DNA from: Varanus komodoensis
Taxonomy: Eukaryota > Chordata > Lepidosauria > Squamata > Varanidae
Assembly: GCF_004798865.1 (NCBI RefSeq)
Contig: NW_025335641.1
Span: 13,185,015-13,249,014, forward strand
Direction: 5' to 3'
DNA: 64,000 nt
Shown: in pieces, positions 35,756 through 46,751 of the stretch
Position numbering within the stretch: the first letter of the stretch is position 1
Layout: each line of letters starts with the position of its first letter
The notes under the pieces: generated by a model
What the model saw: the letters and a program-made list of their open reading frames with translations, nothing else
Told to the model about the DNA's origin: nothing
The model's database searches: none
Program-made: the position numbers and the translations under genes

Positions 35756-36543
35756 GGGTTCACATTCTACAGATAGCCAGACTGGGCTTGTCATGCTCTT
35801 TAGGTTCAGACACAGCAAGTTCAGAGGTGGCCACTAAATTCTACAACAACCTATGGCTTGTTAGGTTTATACACCACCCCAACTAAGCCATGGTGGATTG
35901 ACATGTGTCACAAACTGGGCCTTCTCCCTCCCAGCAATCACCAGACACAGGCCATATCTTGACAAAACTCTCTTTACTGTTTCCACATATAAATAACCCA
36001 GTTATGTCTCTGAGCAAATACTAAATGGTTAGCTGACCCTAGACTAGTGATCACTCCCAAAAACTCCCATTATGGGTGTATTTGTGTTCCACCCCTTGGG
36101 AAAGAGTGATGTGAAAGCACACACATCTCTGTTCCATATGTTTGTGTGCAATTGCATTTCTCACTTCTGCTGCTACCTAGCCATGGGACCCATCTTGGGC
36201 AGGACCAGGTGATCCCTGTCTGCACTTTCTCCCCCTTCAGCAGCCCCTCCCACTGGCTGCATCTCATTCCCATTCCCATGGTCTGGCAGCACCTCCTCCA
36301 TGTCCTGGCTAGCTCTAATCCCATCCTCTTCCATGCCCTCCTGTTGGTTCCCAAGACCTTGAACAGCCCCCTGCTGCTCAAACCCGATGAGTTCTTTCTT
36401 CTGAACCTGATCCAGAAGAAATGGAGTGACTTGCATCCATGGGCACACTTGCCAAAGCCCACCATCATACTTACTTACAACAACATGACACAAGAAGCAC
36501 CCTAGCTCATAAGCCAAGGGACTTGTCATGTCACGTGAGCCCG
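35756..36543. mobile_element. Harbinger-like MITE split by an LTR
   Basis: The left text GCGGGTTCACATTCTACAG and the right text TGTCACGTGAGCCCG are loosely inverted. Words such as AACCTATGGCTTGTTAGG and ACTAAGCCATGGTGGATTG on the left and CATAAGCCAAGGGACTTG on the right resemble the 'taagccatgg' interior of the same MITE group as 18264-18721. The middle (35904-36492) is an LTR-like block. The assignment rests on word similarity and imperfect ends. Confidence 0.4.
35904..36492 (-). mobile_element. Solo LTR, probably Ty3/Gypsy-like (fossil)
   Basis: The plus-strand ends TGTGTCACAAAC and AACATGACACA are near-inverted, as in an LTR read on the minus strand. Minus-strand text ends with a '...gtgtctggtgattgctggg...' block similar in placement to the 3' part of the LTR at 22108-22674. 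No internal region is attached. Open frames inside (132 and 118 codons, different frames) have no gag or pol motif and look like chance in GC-richer LTR sequence. A target duplication is not evident. Looks old. Confidence 0.45.
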
Positions 36544-39030
36544 ATCATTGAGTACTGTTCGTTCTATCACCTCTCCTCTTCTCCCTGTTTGGATGTGCTG
36601 CTTTCTGTGATATCATCTTGACACAGATAGTAGCTTAACTAAAATTCAATCCATATATAATAAATTAAGAAACTATTTTTTTCTTTAGCGGTAGAATAGA
36701 GACAAAGATTTACAGTGCAGCACATCTTTATTAATTAACTCAACTTGGATAATTAGGAATCCTTTGTCATAAGTCTGTTAATAAATCACAGTTTGGCAGC
36801 TTTGGAGGTGTCATTTAATCATCACTGGGAAAAATACAGATAGCTGGCTGATCCCCATACTTTTAGGAGATTGATAATGCATGTTGAAGATGGCAGCAGA
36901 AATGAACCTATGCACAAAATCCTTCAAGCAGCTTCCATTTACTTCTCAACAGTCTAAAAGTGAGAAAATTCTAATGCAGATAGTTCATTACCCCAGAAGC
37001 CTAGGCCATTGATGGAAATCCTGAAATATTGACCTCCATAAGATGATTCGCATGGTTAATAGTTAATTCCTTTCCCTAAGTACATCACATATCAATAGCA
37101 AATGTTCAAAAAGCCAACCTGTTAGGAACATCAATCCTTAATAAGCATCTCTTAATTAAAATTCATTCTCTAGTCTTCACTGCAGTATTGTTCTCCAGGG
37201 TTTCTATAGTGTGAAGAGGCAGTTGTTATACAAATGTATCACTAACAAATGGTTATGATAAATCCATCTGCAAGAATTCCTGTGGTACTTTCAAGATGAG
37301 TAGATATACTCCTGTGAGTAGCTGTGCATTTTTGACATATGTCTGCTAGAGGGCTACATACTTGGAAAGTAATAAGTGCAGTGGGAATAATTTCTTCAAC
37401 AGATGCGATATTACCTCTAGACTGGTGAACTACGTGTTAGAAAGATACTACAAGGTTAGGCTGGAAAAATGCTACTAGAAAGATAGATACCACCTTCTTT
37501 GGGGATAAACATACTACATAGATATGAAGAGAAGGATGTTGAAATCACATGTATTTGAAAGTGACTTCGGGAATACAGATAATACATGTTCAACCTTTCC
37601 TGTGTGCAGAATTTAGACTGCGTTATGTACAGGATTCACTAGCTTCAGCCTTTTTCCTTATCCCTTAATTCAGCTTTCTTTTGATATTAAAATAAAGTTT
37701 ACTGTCATAAAAATGATGTAATGTAAATAAGTTAATTTTATTTTAATATAAAATAATGTTTAAAGATTTCCATAGATCAATCAAAGAAGAAGCAGAAATT
37801 CTGTGAAATTCTTCAACGGAAATTGTAAAGGGCAACAGAACTCTAATATCGGCATTATGTGGCAGGTCTGTGAGTGACTGCATCTCTTGATGAATCCTCT
37901 CCTCTCCTCTCCCAATGATAGATTTATTTCAAATGAAATACAGTGCTGGAAAGCTTGTATTTTTGATCAGAGTGCATGGTGTTTGCGAGTGACCCTTCCT
38001 ACCAAGCAAAATGAACCCCCTTCCCCAGTGCCACATGTTAGTGTAAAATATAGCTAGGCCATCTTCAAAACAAAACCCTCTCATAAGACAGCATGCCTAC
38101 AGAAGTGAAATATCAGACGTATCATTTCAGTCTCACATCGCACACCAGCTATATTGTTTTCAAAAAGAAAATGATGGGATCTCCAGGAATGTGTAGCTTG
38201 CCTAAATACATGAAGAGCTGGGCTTCAATCAAGAATATGGCCGTTCCACTCATTAGAATAACTGAGCCCCGAGTTCAAAGTGTTCATGAAGGACTCTGGG
38301 CTCTTAACCTGACTCTCAGCAGGGTTAAAACTGCTGCAAAGTATCTCCTTCCCATGCAGCTCAGTAATATCAGAGGTCTGAGACCCAGGGACAGGACTCA
38401 AAGTACATTGTTCTAATTCAGGCCTCAAGTAAAACAATTCCCTCTGCTTCCTTATATACACACAAAGGGCCTAAAGTATGGGGAAGGGTTCATTCAGGGT
38501 GGCCATAGGTGAGTCGCAATTTGTGCAAAATTTGCATATTCTATTTGCATATGCACATTTAGAAATTATTACTATTTAGCATCTTGTTAGTATCTCACAT
38601 TGTTATGGAGACTGTAACCAGCTGATGTGTGTGCACTGCTGATGGACAGCTTCAAGGCCCAGCTCTTCGCCCTGACAGTTCTTTACTTTTAAACAGAGGA
38701 CTGTCCTCCATTCAGGAGAACCTCCTCTAGGTTCACTGTATTTTACCCCAAGCACTGTCACAAGCCTTTACTAATCATGTTCTATCTGGATTTGTATGCT
38801 CCAGAACCAGGTCAAACAATCTCTGTTGCATTTCCCGTGCATACATATGTCATGATACAGCCATGCTGTAGACTCCAAAGTCTGCAGAGAGTGAATTGCT
38901 GCAATGTTACATCCATGCTTCCTCATTTCAACACCAACACTTTATATGAGCATAAAGTATGAAGGGATTAGGGAAGGTGAGGAGCCAAGGAGAGCTCATA
39001 AGCGCCTTCCATTACATTTGCATTCTTGTC
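36544..39030. other. No recognised gene or repeat
   Basis: AT-rich, featureless. A frame of 107 codons at 38093-38416 has no motif. The text TTAAACAGAGGACTGTCCTC at about 38690 resembles words at 42063 and 52510, possibly pieces of one unnamed repeat. Confidence 0.4.
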
Positions 39031-39045
39031 TATCATCAAGGTATT

Positions 39046-39146
39046 GTTGTTATGTACTATCAAGTCATCCCTTTCTTATTGTGACCCTATGAATGAATGC
39101 TCTCCAAACACCCTGTCCTTGACAGCCCTGCTCAGCTTTTGTAAAC
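39046..39146 (-). mobile_element. RTE-type LINE 3' end, 101 bp, with 12-bp TSD
   Basis: Plus text GTTGTTATGTACTATCAAG, GTGACCCTATGAATGAATGC and GACAGCCCTGCTCAGC is the 3' UTR of the same RTE family as 31070 and 55589. It is flanked exactly by the 12-bp direct repeat CATCAAGGTATT (39034-39045 and 39147-39158). This fixes both ends and shows a very short, 5'-truncated insertion made by target-primed reverse transcription. The element's 3' terminus is the (GTT)-rich side. Confidence 0.9.
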
Positions 39147-39158
39147 CATCAAGGTATT

Positions 39159-40660
39159 ACTGTTATTGTTACTTGAGGATTTTTTTGGGGGTGGGGGGAG
39201 GTCTGTTCTGGTGCTTTCGATACCTCCTCCTCCTCTCCTCCTGGTTTTAGGGCAGTATCAAACCCAACACTACCACTAACTCAAATGGTACCGCACTAGC
39301 ATAAAGAAACCTTAGAGCAACCCAAACAATGCTTGCTGATGAGACAGGCTTTTTGGGGAGTGGTTTGCATTATATTGTGTTTTCCATTGTTTTTCACTGT
39401 CTTGTGCATTATTTTAAAAAGCAAAGGTAGCAATACTGGTCACCAGAAAAATCCCAATATCCATGTTAGGCCATCTAATGGGTTAAATAAATATGCAACT
39501 TTCAAACATCTTTAGATCTCTTCAACAGGTATGGTGCTATTGATGCAGCTCTCCAAGACAATTCTGAGTAATAGCTAGATTTTAGCTTCAAAACTGGAGA
39601 TTAAGCACTGCTTGCTCCTCTCCTGCAGTGCTAGAAGCAGAACTAGTGAACCTGAAACTGCCGCATTATCTGCTAGATCCCAGTGAGAATGTCTGCAAAC
39701 CTATTACCTCCATTTTGTCTTAATATTCAATCCATGATGCAGAAATATCAACTCAACCTCCCTATTTCCAATTCTCACCCTCACTCCCAAACCTGCTTTG
39801 AGAAACACTTTACCTGAGGAAGAGATCAGCAATCTCAAAAGCCTGCAGACTGTCATGACCTTTGAGCTGGCTTAATCAAATCGTGACACTAATATATATT
39901 TTGCATTATTTTACCTATTTCAATACACTGTCCTGGTATGCAGAAGGAAGAACAGCAGTTTTAAAAGGTTAGCAAAACATGCTAGCCATTTGAGGGGTAG
40001 AAAACCCTGAAAGAATTGAAAACCACAAGAAGAAGAGATCTGTATCTAATTTTACCAGGACTGTGTTATTCTTCTTGTTTGATGGGAGGACAAAAGGCAT
40101 TTAAATGAGAGAGAGAGAGAGAGTGTGTGTGTGTGCGCACATCTTCACACAGAGGAAGATTATATAATGTCTTATCCCATCAAGCTGAAGGTTGTCATAT
40201 TTGAGGCGGAGGTCAAATCTCTTTCTCTCTGATGAAGTCTATAATGTGGAGGATAATAAGATGGAAAATTCTACCTGTCATACATGGTGAAGCTTTGACT
40301 CAAAAGGACTTGGCACAAAGCAAATCTTCACCTTCCCTAGATAGAACAGTTCTTTAAATCTTTTTTTAAGTGTACTTTAAAGACCTGAGACAGACATCTC
40401 TGGAAATATTCTTTGTTTTTTCCAGGATGCAACATTTATGCGAGCTTTATTTGGAGAGAAATGGGAGATAATGTCTAAATGCTTCACTGTTCCCTAAGAC
40501 GGGAACCCTTTAATGCACTGCCCCTTTATTTTCAATCGGCAGTGAAGACTGAGGATTGGACCACACGTGATCCAGGGTCATCAGCCATAACCCGCACAAG
40601 CTCTTAGCATGCAACCCACACATTGTTACCCTGAGAGCAGCTCCTGCTGAGAACTGGTAA
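39159..40660. other. No recognised gene; microsatellite
   Basis: Contains a T/G-rich and (CCT)n patch at 39180-39243 and (GA)n(GT)n at 40107-40136. From 40555 to 40630 the words GGACCACACGTGATCC and TGCAACCCACACATTG may be MITE debris. An acceptor-like TTTTTTCCAG before 40424 is followed by a 23-codon open stretch, which I did not accept as an exon. Confidence 0.4.
40107..40136. repeat. (GA)n(GT)n compound microsatellite
   Basis: About nine GA units pass into about seven GT units. Confidence 0.85.
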
Positions 40661-40661
40661 A

Positions 40662-40760
40662 AACTTTATTTATTTATTTAAAACTTTTCCTATGCCGTCC
40701 ATTTCTTTTAAAAAAAAAGTTTCTGGGTGGCTTACAAGGAAGGAAACCAAGAACAAGACC
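40662..40760 (-). mobile_element. L2-like LINE 3' tail
   Basis: Plus text TTTATTTATTTATTTAAAAC, TATGCCGTCCATTTC and GGGTGGCTTACAAGGAAGG is the reverse of an L2-type terminus '...gtaagccacc...ggcat...(aaataaat)n'. Confidence 0.55.
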
Positions 40761-42215
40761 ATAACTAAGACACACAGCACACTGCATCTAAAATAGTAAT
40801 AAAAGCTGAATGTAACCAATTAAATAATAAAACTTGCACATCTTATCCCTGGAGGGGTAGAGAATTCTCCACAGAGATGCCAAGCTCCATGATGACTGGG
40901 ATATGGACTCCAGTCCCTCATTCCCTTCTGTCTTGCTCAATACAATGACAGAGTGCACCTGAAATTCTTTAGAACATGCTGAGACAGTTGGCGTATAATG
41001 TTCTAGGCAGGCCAATGACTGGATCTTTTGGGTACAATGTCAAGGCAGCAACTTATAAACAGCTGGGGTGAGCATCCCAACTGAACCCCAAGGAATCAAC
41101 TGGATCATAGCCTGGGACTGTCTGATGTCCAGTTGTAAATCCACTGCTAGCTGATCTCATCTGCACTTCCTGCACTATTGTGTGTGGACTGAAGTATAAT
41201 CACCCTTTGGAGTCCATGTTTCTCTGTATTTTACAATGCAGTCTTCAGCCTTCAGAAGTACCAAATGCATGTGTTCCAGATAAAATGCATGTACACCCAA
41301 TCCTACACAGATTTACTGGACAGTAAGTTCCAGTGAACTCAGTGGACTTCCAGGTAGACATACCAAGGATTGCAATGTTAGAAATTGAATACATTTATAA
41401 AATACATTTATTTATGTGTATATTGTACAAAATAGTTCAAATCTGTGCTCAAATATGAGTGTCTACTCTGATTACAAACATAATAATAATCACATGATAA
41501 TGCAGAAACTGATTGAAGTGGATTTATGAATGAACAGATGAGAAACTGTCATGGGCATTCATCCATTCCTATCCTAAGCTCTTGGGTAGAAGTTACCTTC
41601 CCTCCAGAAGACAGTGCTTCCACCGTATTCCTAGTCAACTTGCTCTATATGCCCCTATGGGAGCAGGGAAGAAATGGATGCTATTTATGCAGAGTGTGAG
41701 GCGCAGTTGCCCCTTTTCTGAGATCCAGTTCATGTGATTGTCTCAGGTGCTTACACAGTGATAGCATATTTCCATAACAAATATTCTATAATGGGCAGCT
41801 CCCCTCCTTACAAACCTTCTTGCTCCCACAATGTCTCAGTAAGCTATGGGAGAGATGATGCAGGGGCCCTTGCTTCTCACTTGCAACCTGCATACTGTGC
41901 TTGCCCTTATGTCATTTCACACTCTGTGCATCGCTTGCACATCTGTGAAAACCTGGAAGTGGGGCAATGCTTTGTGCATACTGTCCATAGTTTCACTTCG
42001 GCATCAATGAACCAGCATTAGAAGGTGGGGCCCCATTCCAGGTGGCCATGTGTCTTTGGGACAGTCCTCTGTTTGAAAGCTTATTCAGTCCGCATCTGGT
42101 TTAGAGATACAGAAACACCTTGAAGTGGACCTTCAAGTTGACCTTGAAGTTGTCTGTTAACAGGGCCTGAACAACAGGCTCAGCAATGCACATGAGCCCC
42201 CTGATCACCACCTTC
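40761..42215. other. No recognised gene; one palindromic repeat
   Basis: Non-coding apart from the CAATCCTA-type repeat at 41296-41385. Frames of 75 and 95 codons (40788-41015 minus, 41734-42021 plus) are unexplained but carry no motif. Confidence 0.4.
41296..41385. repeat. Short palindromic dispersed repeat (CAATCCTA type)
   Basis: Left end CCCAATCCTACACAGATTTA and right end AAGGATTGCAATG are inverted around AATCCT/AGGATT. The centre has GTAAGTTCCAGTGAACTCAG then TGGACTTCCAGGTAGAC, itself partly palindromic. Same family as 23420-23500. Likely a tiny MITE. Confidence 0.55.
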
Positions 42216-42221
42216 CATGCT

Positions 42222-42300
42222 ATATTTATTTTATTTTTTTATTAAAACATGTTTATGCCGCCCCATTTGCCAAAGCCTCAGGGCGGCTTACAACAATAGT
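42222..42300 (-). mobile_element. L2-like LINE 3' tail
   Basis: TTTATTTTATTTTTTTATTA then GTTTATGCCGCCCC and CTCAGGGCGGCTTACAACA is the reverse of the canonical '...gtaagccgccctgag...ggcggcataaa...' terminus of L2-like LINEs, better preserved than the copy at 40662. Confidence 0.65.
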
Positions 42301-42631
42301 CTATGCATCCAAATTACAACTGCTTCTATGCACTTCTGTGTAAAAATGATCAAAAGCATACAAATGTTATACAAACTGATGTACAAATGTACAAATGTTA
42401 TGCAAATCAGTGCCACTTTTTTACTTTTTATTTTGGTAGTGGTGCATTTCAGAGATGTGTAAGTGGCCACCTGAAGTGGTAATAAACAGAAGACAAGAGC
42501 TTCTAATATCCTCTGCTTTTCACGATGTGACTGAAGTACTATGTGTGATTATTCTCTAGTTCATGGATATTATACACAATTCAAATTAGGGACCTGATCA
42601 TACCATGTACACAGACAGGTGACTGCAATAG

Positions 42632-42741
42632 CAGCAGGGTAGTCGATCTTTGAAGGAGCTATCCATGGTGCTGAACTCATGGGTGCTGAATGCATGGGTT
42701 CAGCACCATAGACAGTTCCTTCAAATATCACTGCCCTCCTG
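42632..42741. repeat. Long imperfect hairpin, about 43-bp stem
   Basis: GATCTTTGAAGGAGCT at 42645 faces AGTTCCTTCAAATATC ending at 42729. The inner arms ATCCATGGTGCTGAA (42661-42675) and TTCAGCACCATAGA (from 42699) close a 23-base loop. Inner arms of 31 bases match at 27 positions. Allowing one bulged base, pairing extends to 42632 and 42741. The loop itself holds another GTGCTGAA copy. It is probably a palindromic MITE remnant; a hairpin RNA source is a less likely alternative. Confidence 0.8.
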
Positions 42742-44630
42742 ATCCTGGAGCCACCCACCTTCATTGCATGCTTGGCAAACTAGCCCACAAGTGGAAGGAA
42801 CCGATTACTTCTGCCAGTGCAATCAGTTTCTGCTGAATCACTGTGTGGCAAAGGTTCTTGTCAGGCACTAATGAGAGAGACAGAAGGTGCTCAAATTGAA
42901 CACGAAGGATTCTCAGCCTATTAGTATCCCCACCAAGTGAACAACTTTACTGCTCAAGCTTTTAAGAGCTCCCACAGTTAAATGGGTCTGTCACATAATC
43001 CTCGTTTTGAGAGTCTCAGCAAAGGAGTCATTCATTGGCCATGAACATTCCTGAGACATGCTTCACTATTTTTCACTTGATATTTTGTGCTCAGGCATAG
43101 AAACCTGTGTAGGACATGCACTTGCTCTTAGTGTTAACTAAAGGGTGAGCACTGCATGCACATTTAATGCACCATATTTTGTGAAAAAGGACACAAGGTT
43201 GGTATCTAAAGGGATATATGTATCCCTGGATGTGTAATCAAGGATGTAAAAAAGAAGATACTTCTCAGAATTACACCTAAGAGCTAATGCTTACAAAAGC
43301 ACTCCCAGGAGGGTGATTTTGCTCTGCATGTGTTCTGTTTAAAAGAAAATAAATCCCCCTTCTTACTATCAATGCAGTAAAAGTTGTGATGTTGGTGGAG
43401 TGGTGGTAGTGGCCACGAAAGGACCCATTGGAGCTGCATGTGGCCCATGGGCTTTCCCCATTCCTATTCCAGTCTCTTGTGGGGGAGTAACTCTGAAATA
43501 GTCAGGAGAATTTTTCAAAATTGTATGGAAGTGTGCACTCTCCTTGCTGCTCGGTGTTTTCCATCACACTCTTTTTCACTTGCACTGCTCAGTTTAGCAC
43601 CCACCATTTGGGAAGAAGGCACTACACAAATGTAAGAAGCAAGCAAAACTGATAAGGCAATTCTAATGTTCTGGTGCCTCTTTTTCTGCAAAAAAAGAGT
43701 TGATTGCATATAAGTACATTTTAGAGACAATTAATAGAATTAACATGCTATCTACAGCATTCAACTTTTACACCTACACAAGCTAGTGCAACAAATTTGC
43801 TCAAAACACTGAATTAATTTTTCATTCCAGAACCCGGTGCTAAAACACTTTTTCTTCAATTTCTCCATTCATACATCATCACATCATTTGCCATTCCATT
43901 CCAATAACCCGAAATCTTGCTCTTCTTTCCATTGGCTGTTGGAGCAGGGAGGGGAATTTGAGTGCAGATCCCTAGCTCCATGGTTGAGGCCTTTTTGGAC
44001 ATTGTAACGGAGAATTTGAACAGTCCTATGACCCCCAAGAAGCTGTCCAGGGCCATAGGATTGCTCTGTCACTAGCTCAGTATCTGTTTCTCAGAAAGGA
44101 GCTATTTCGGTGGCATAAACAGAAAGAGTTTGTTTTGTTGTAAACTGGTCAGACAGCTTCAGCTACAGGCTGTACATCGATGATGATGATGGTGATGATG
44201 ATGATGGTGATGATGAATGGGACACGGGAAGGGTTGGATTCAGCTGCTCTGCTGTTGTTTCTAAGAACCACATGGTCCCTAAGAACCAAAAGTGGGCAAT
44301 AACTCTGTGCATCATTCACACCTATTTAAAATGTTAATTTGACTCTTGGGCAATTGTTTCTACTGACTCAAATTAATTTAATTACTGTATGTTTAGTGAG
44401 GACACAGTATGTGGGCAGAACATTTGGTTGGCAAATGTTTTCAAATAAAACCGAGCTCTCAAAATTGCTGAAAAGAAGAATTGACATGTCTGAGAGGAGT
44501 GTGGTATAGATGAAAATGTTTGTGAAAATGTGTGTAAAGTCTCCCTTAATGTAATTACAATGCTAAATTTTGCCCCCATTAAAAAGTCACAAAATTGCCA
44601 TGTCTTTTTCATGCTGTAAATCCCACCTTA
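42742..44630. other. No recognised gene; GAT-rich microsatellite
   Basis: Contains the (GAT)n array at 44179-44216. Otherwise featureless. A long stretch of A/T-rich sequence at 44330-44630 has a 76-codon minus frame without motif. Confidence 0.4.
44179..44216. repeat. (GAT)n microsatellite
   Basis: Eleven or so GAT units with two GGT interruptions. Confidence 0.9.
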
Positions 44631-44631
44631 G

Positions 44632-44650
44632 CCAGAAGTTCAACTTCTGG
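44632..44650. repeat. Perfect 19-bp palindrome
   Basis: CCAGAAGTTCAACTTCTGG is a perfect inverted repeat around one central base. A second, GAGGGTCATGTGACCCTC, lies at 44815-44832. No function is evident. Confidence 0.85.
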
Positions 44651-44990
44651 CAGTCCTACCCTAGATACGGACGTCACCTGACAGGAGTCACATGACCTTC
44701 ATGATCACTTGCCAGGGATCATGTGACCCTTCTGTGAGCTCATCACACCAGCCTGAGCCAATAGGAAGTACTTTTAGAGCTCTACTATTCCCAATCCTTC
44801 TGGATTGAATCAAGAGGGTCATGTGACCCTCACAGTGGATCAATGGGAGGAGGTTTTAGAGCATGTGGGTATGGAATTGGGTCCAGATTTCCAATCTCTC
44901 CACAGATTGGCCCAGCATGGACATGTAACCTTTGCAAAACTGCCCTGGGATAGGAATAAACTTGTTGACCAAATGGCCCATCTCCTGGTA

Positions 44991-45224
44991 TGTGTATGCC
45001 CAAAACACACAACAGGGGAAGGTTTCTTTTAAAACATTTATTCTCAGGAATAACTGGCTGCCAATGAATTGTTCCAGATGATGCACCTGAGCCATCCTCT
45101 GTTGGTATGTGTATGCCCAAAACACACAACAGGGGAAGGTTTCTTTTAAAACATTTATTCTCAGGAATAACTGGCTGCCAATGAATTGTTCCAGATGATG
45201 CACCTGAGCCATCCTCTGTTGGCC
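44991..45224. repeat. Tandem duplication, 117-bp unit, two near-identical copies
   Basis: TGTGTATGCCCAAAACACAC begins at 44991 and again at 45108. The two 117-bp copies agree at every base except the last two positions. Each contains TTTATT (AATAAA on the minus strand). The near identity means either a recent duplication or an assembly error. Confidence 0.95.
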
Positions 45225-45640
45225 CTTTTATACACTGATCATTAAAGGGTTACATGTAACACAGTTAGCACTTTCTAATAGGTTACAGAAGTAAAAAGTT
45301 ACAATGACATGATCTTTCCTGCCTACATACCAAATCTGTTGATTCTGTTGCCCTTGCCCTCTGGGCCAGCTAGTTCAGGTTAGAAACTGCTAAAGCTGAC
45401 CATGAGATCGGGGCAAACTGGAGTAAGGGAGTGGCAAAAAGGTGAAACAGGCATGCAGCAGACAGGGCTAGAAAGCAGAACGTTCATGATCATAGAGTGC
45501 CCTGGGAGAGTTATTACAAAGTTGGTGTAGCTAGAAGAAGATTTTGCTCCCCTTTGGCTGTCCCCTTTCCTCAATGCAGCTTATTTAACCAGGGGCAGCT
45601 AATAGGCAATAGGCTTATTCTCTCAGCTTTTAACCTCACT
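44991..45640 (-). mobile_element. LTR-like sequence, low confidence (fossil)
   Basis: On the minus strand a TATAAAAGGG promoter-like box (plus 45223-45232) is followed about 70 bases later by AATAAA (plus 45154-45159) and then a GT-rich stretch (TGTTGTGTGTTTTGGGC), the arrangement of U3, R and U5 in an LTR. The U5-side end would be ...CATACACA. I could not define the other end, a target duplication, a partner LTR or any coding part. It could equally be an unrelated Pol II-like arrangement. Confidence 0.3.
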
Positions 45641-46110
45641 GCCTGTTAATTGCCTGATATAAAAAGTGATCATCCATAGGATTGGCCGTTTCACACAATC
45701 CAGTTTCATTTAGGAAGGGATAAATCTTTTTAAAAATCTTTCTGCTTGAATATGAAATGGGTACAAACTGTAACCTTTAAGTAGTTACAAATATGCCCTC
45801 ACCAACTATGAAATACTACAGAGAAAAAACGCATTAACAGATTAGTCATATGCATTGCAACCAACCTCCAGGAGTCCAGTCCTTTAAAGAAAATAAAAGG
45901 AAGCATCACACGTGGCCTTCCTATAAGCTGCGAAGGTTATCTGGTAAGTGATGTCTGCAAACATGAAGTCATTCATGGGTAGCTTTTAGTGCAACATTGG
46001 TGACACATGTAAATTCCTGGGTCTTGTAGGGAGACCCCAGAATGTGGTCCCCACCCACTCCCCAAATCAGTGTGGAAAGGACCCATCTCATGAGGGGCAG
46101 ATGGGGTCAG
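45641..46110. other. No recognised gene or repeat
   Basis: Non-coding, featureless. Confidence 0.4.
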
Positions 46111-46116
46111 AGTGTG

Positions 46117-46215
46117 ACTGGGTTCAGACAACATGGCAATCCACACTCACAAGTTGAGTGTGGGTTTTCGTTGGATCATGGCCTGTTGAGCAAACCATTC
46201 GTGTGTTGTTGGGGT
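46117..46215. mobile_element. Harbinger-like MITE fragment
   Basis: Begins GACTGGGTTCAGACAACATG and contains an internal inverted pair CCACACTCACAAGTTGAGTG. This is the left-end type of the MITE group seen at 50077 and 50268. The right end was not found. Confidence 0.4.
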
Positions 46216-46243
46216 TTCTTAATTCAAAATATCAGGCACAGAA

Positions 46244-46560
46244 GAAGGGTGGTTGCTAAGAATGGTACCCTACATGACTGCTAGCAGTTCCCCTTTCATG
46301 TCCTTCAGCCTCCATTTAGCTTGCTGCATCAGATGTGGAACAAGAGGGTCATGAAGACCTTCCTTGCAAGGAATGGCACGCCACATGACCACTAGCAGTG
46401 CTTCTCTCCTGCAGGAGAAGGTTGGTCAGTGGGGTCACTAGGAATGGCATCCCATGTAATCACTAGCACCCCGGTTTGGACAGCTGCACTGACACAGGCA
46501 AGGTTGGTCACTCAGGTAGCCTGGAACGGTGCCCTGCAGGATCCCTACCAGCTCCCTTCT
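46244..46560. repeat. Degenerate minisatellite, about four units
   Basis: The core 'gaatggcaycccacatgaccactagcag' (written here as a rough consensus) recurs with the starts AATGGTACCC at 46261, AATGGCACGC at 46372, AATGGCATCC at 46443 and AACGGTGCCC at 46525. Each is preceded by AGGTTGGTCA-like text. Spacing is uneven (about 111, 71 and 82 bases). The last unit runs into unrelated sequence at about 46560. Confidence 0.7.
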
Positions 46561-46734
46561 TCTGCAACACATGCAGCCACCCTGTGAGTGTCTGAACCAT
46601 GCACCGGATGGGAAAGGTTGCAAGTTGTGCAACTGGAAGTCCACAAAGGTCCACAAAATCCATAAGGATTTTGTCTTGGCTCAGCTCACTTTGCAGGACT
46701 GGGCTGAACAGAAGAGGAAGTCCACAGATGCTAA

Positions 46735-46751
46735 GGGGGGGGGGGGGGGGG
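46735..46751. repeat. Poly-G tract (G17)
   Basis: Seventeen consecutive G residues. Length is likely to be unreliable in the assembly. Confidence 0.9.

Noticed and set aside
36070-36529. 132- and 118-codon minus-strand frames as a gag-like protein
   Set aside because: No gag, zinc-knuckle or protease motif is present; they overlap in different frames within an LTR-like block and look like chance.
40424-40500. Candidate host exon after an acceptor-like TTTTTTCCAG
   Set aside because: The open stretch is only about 23 codons, no donor site or matching protein family is recognisable, and the acceptor consensus is common by chance.
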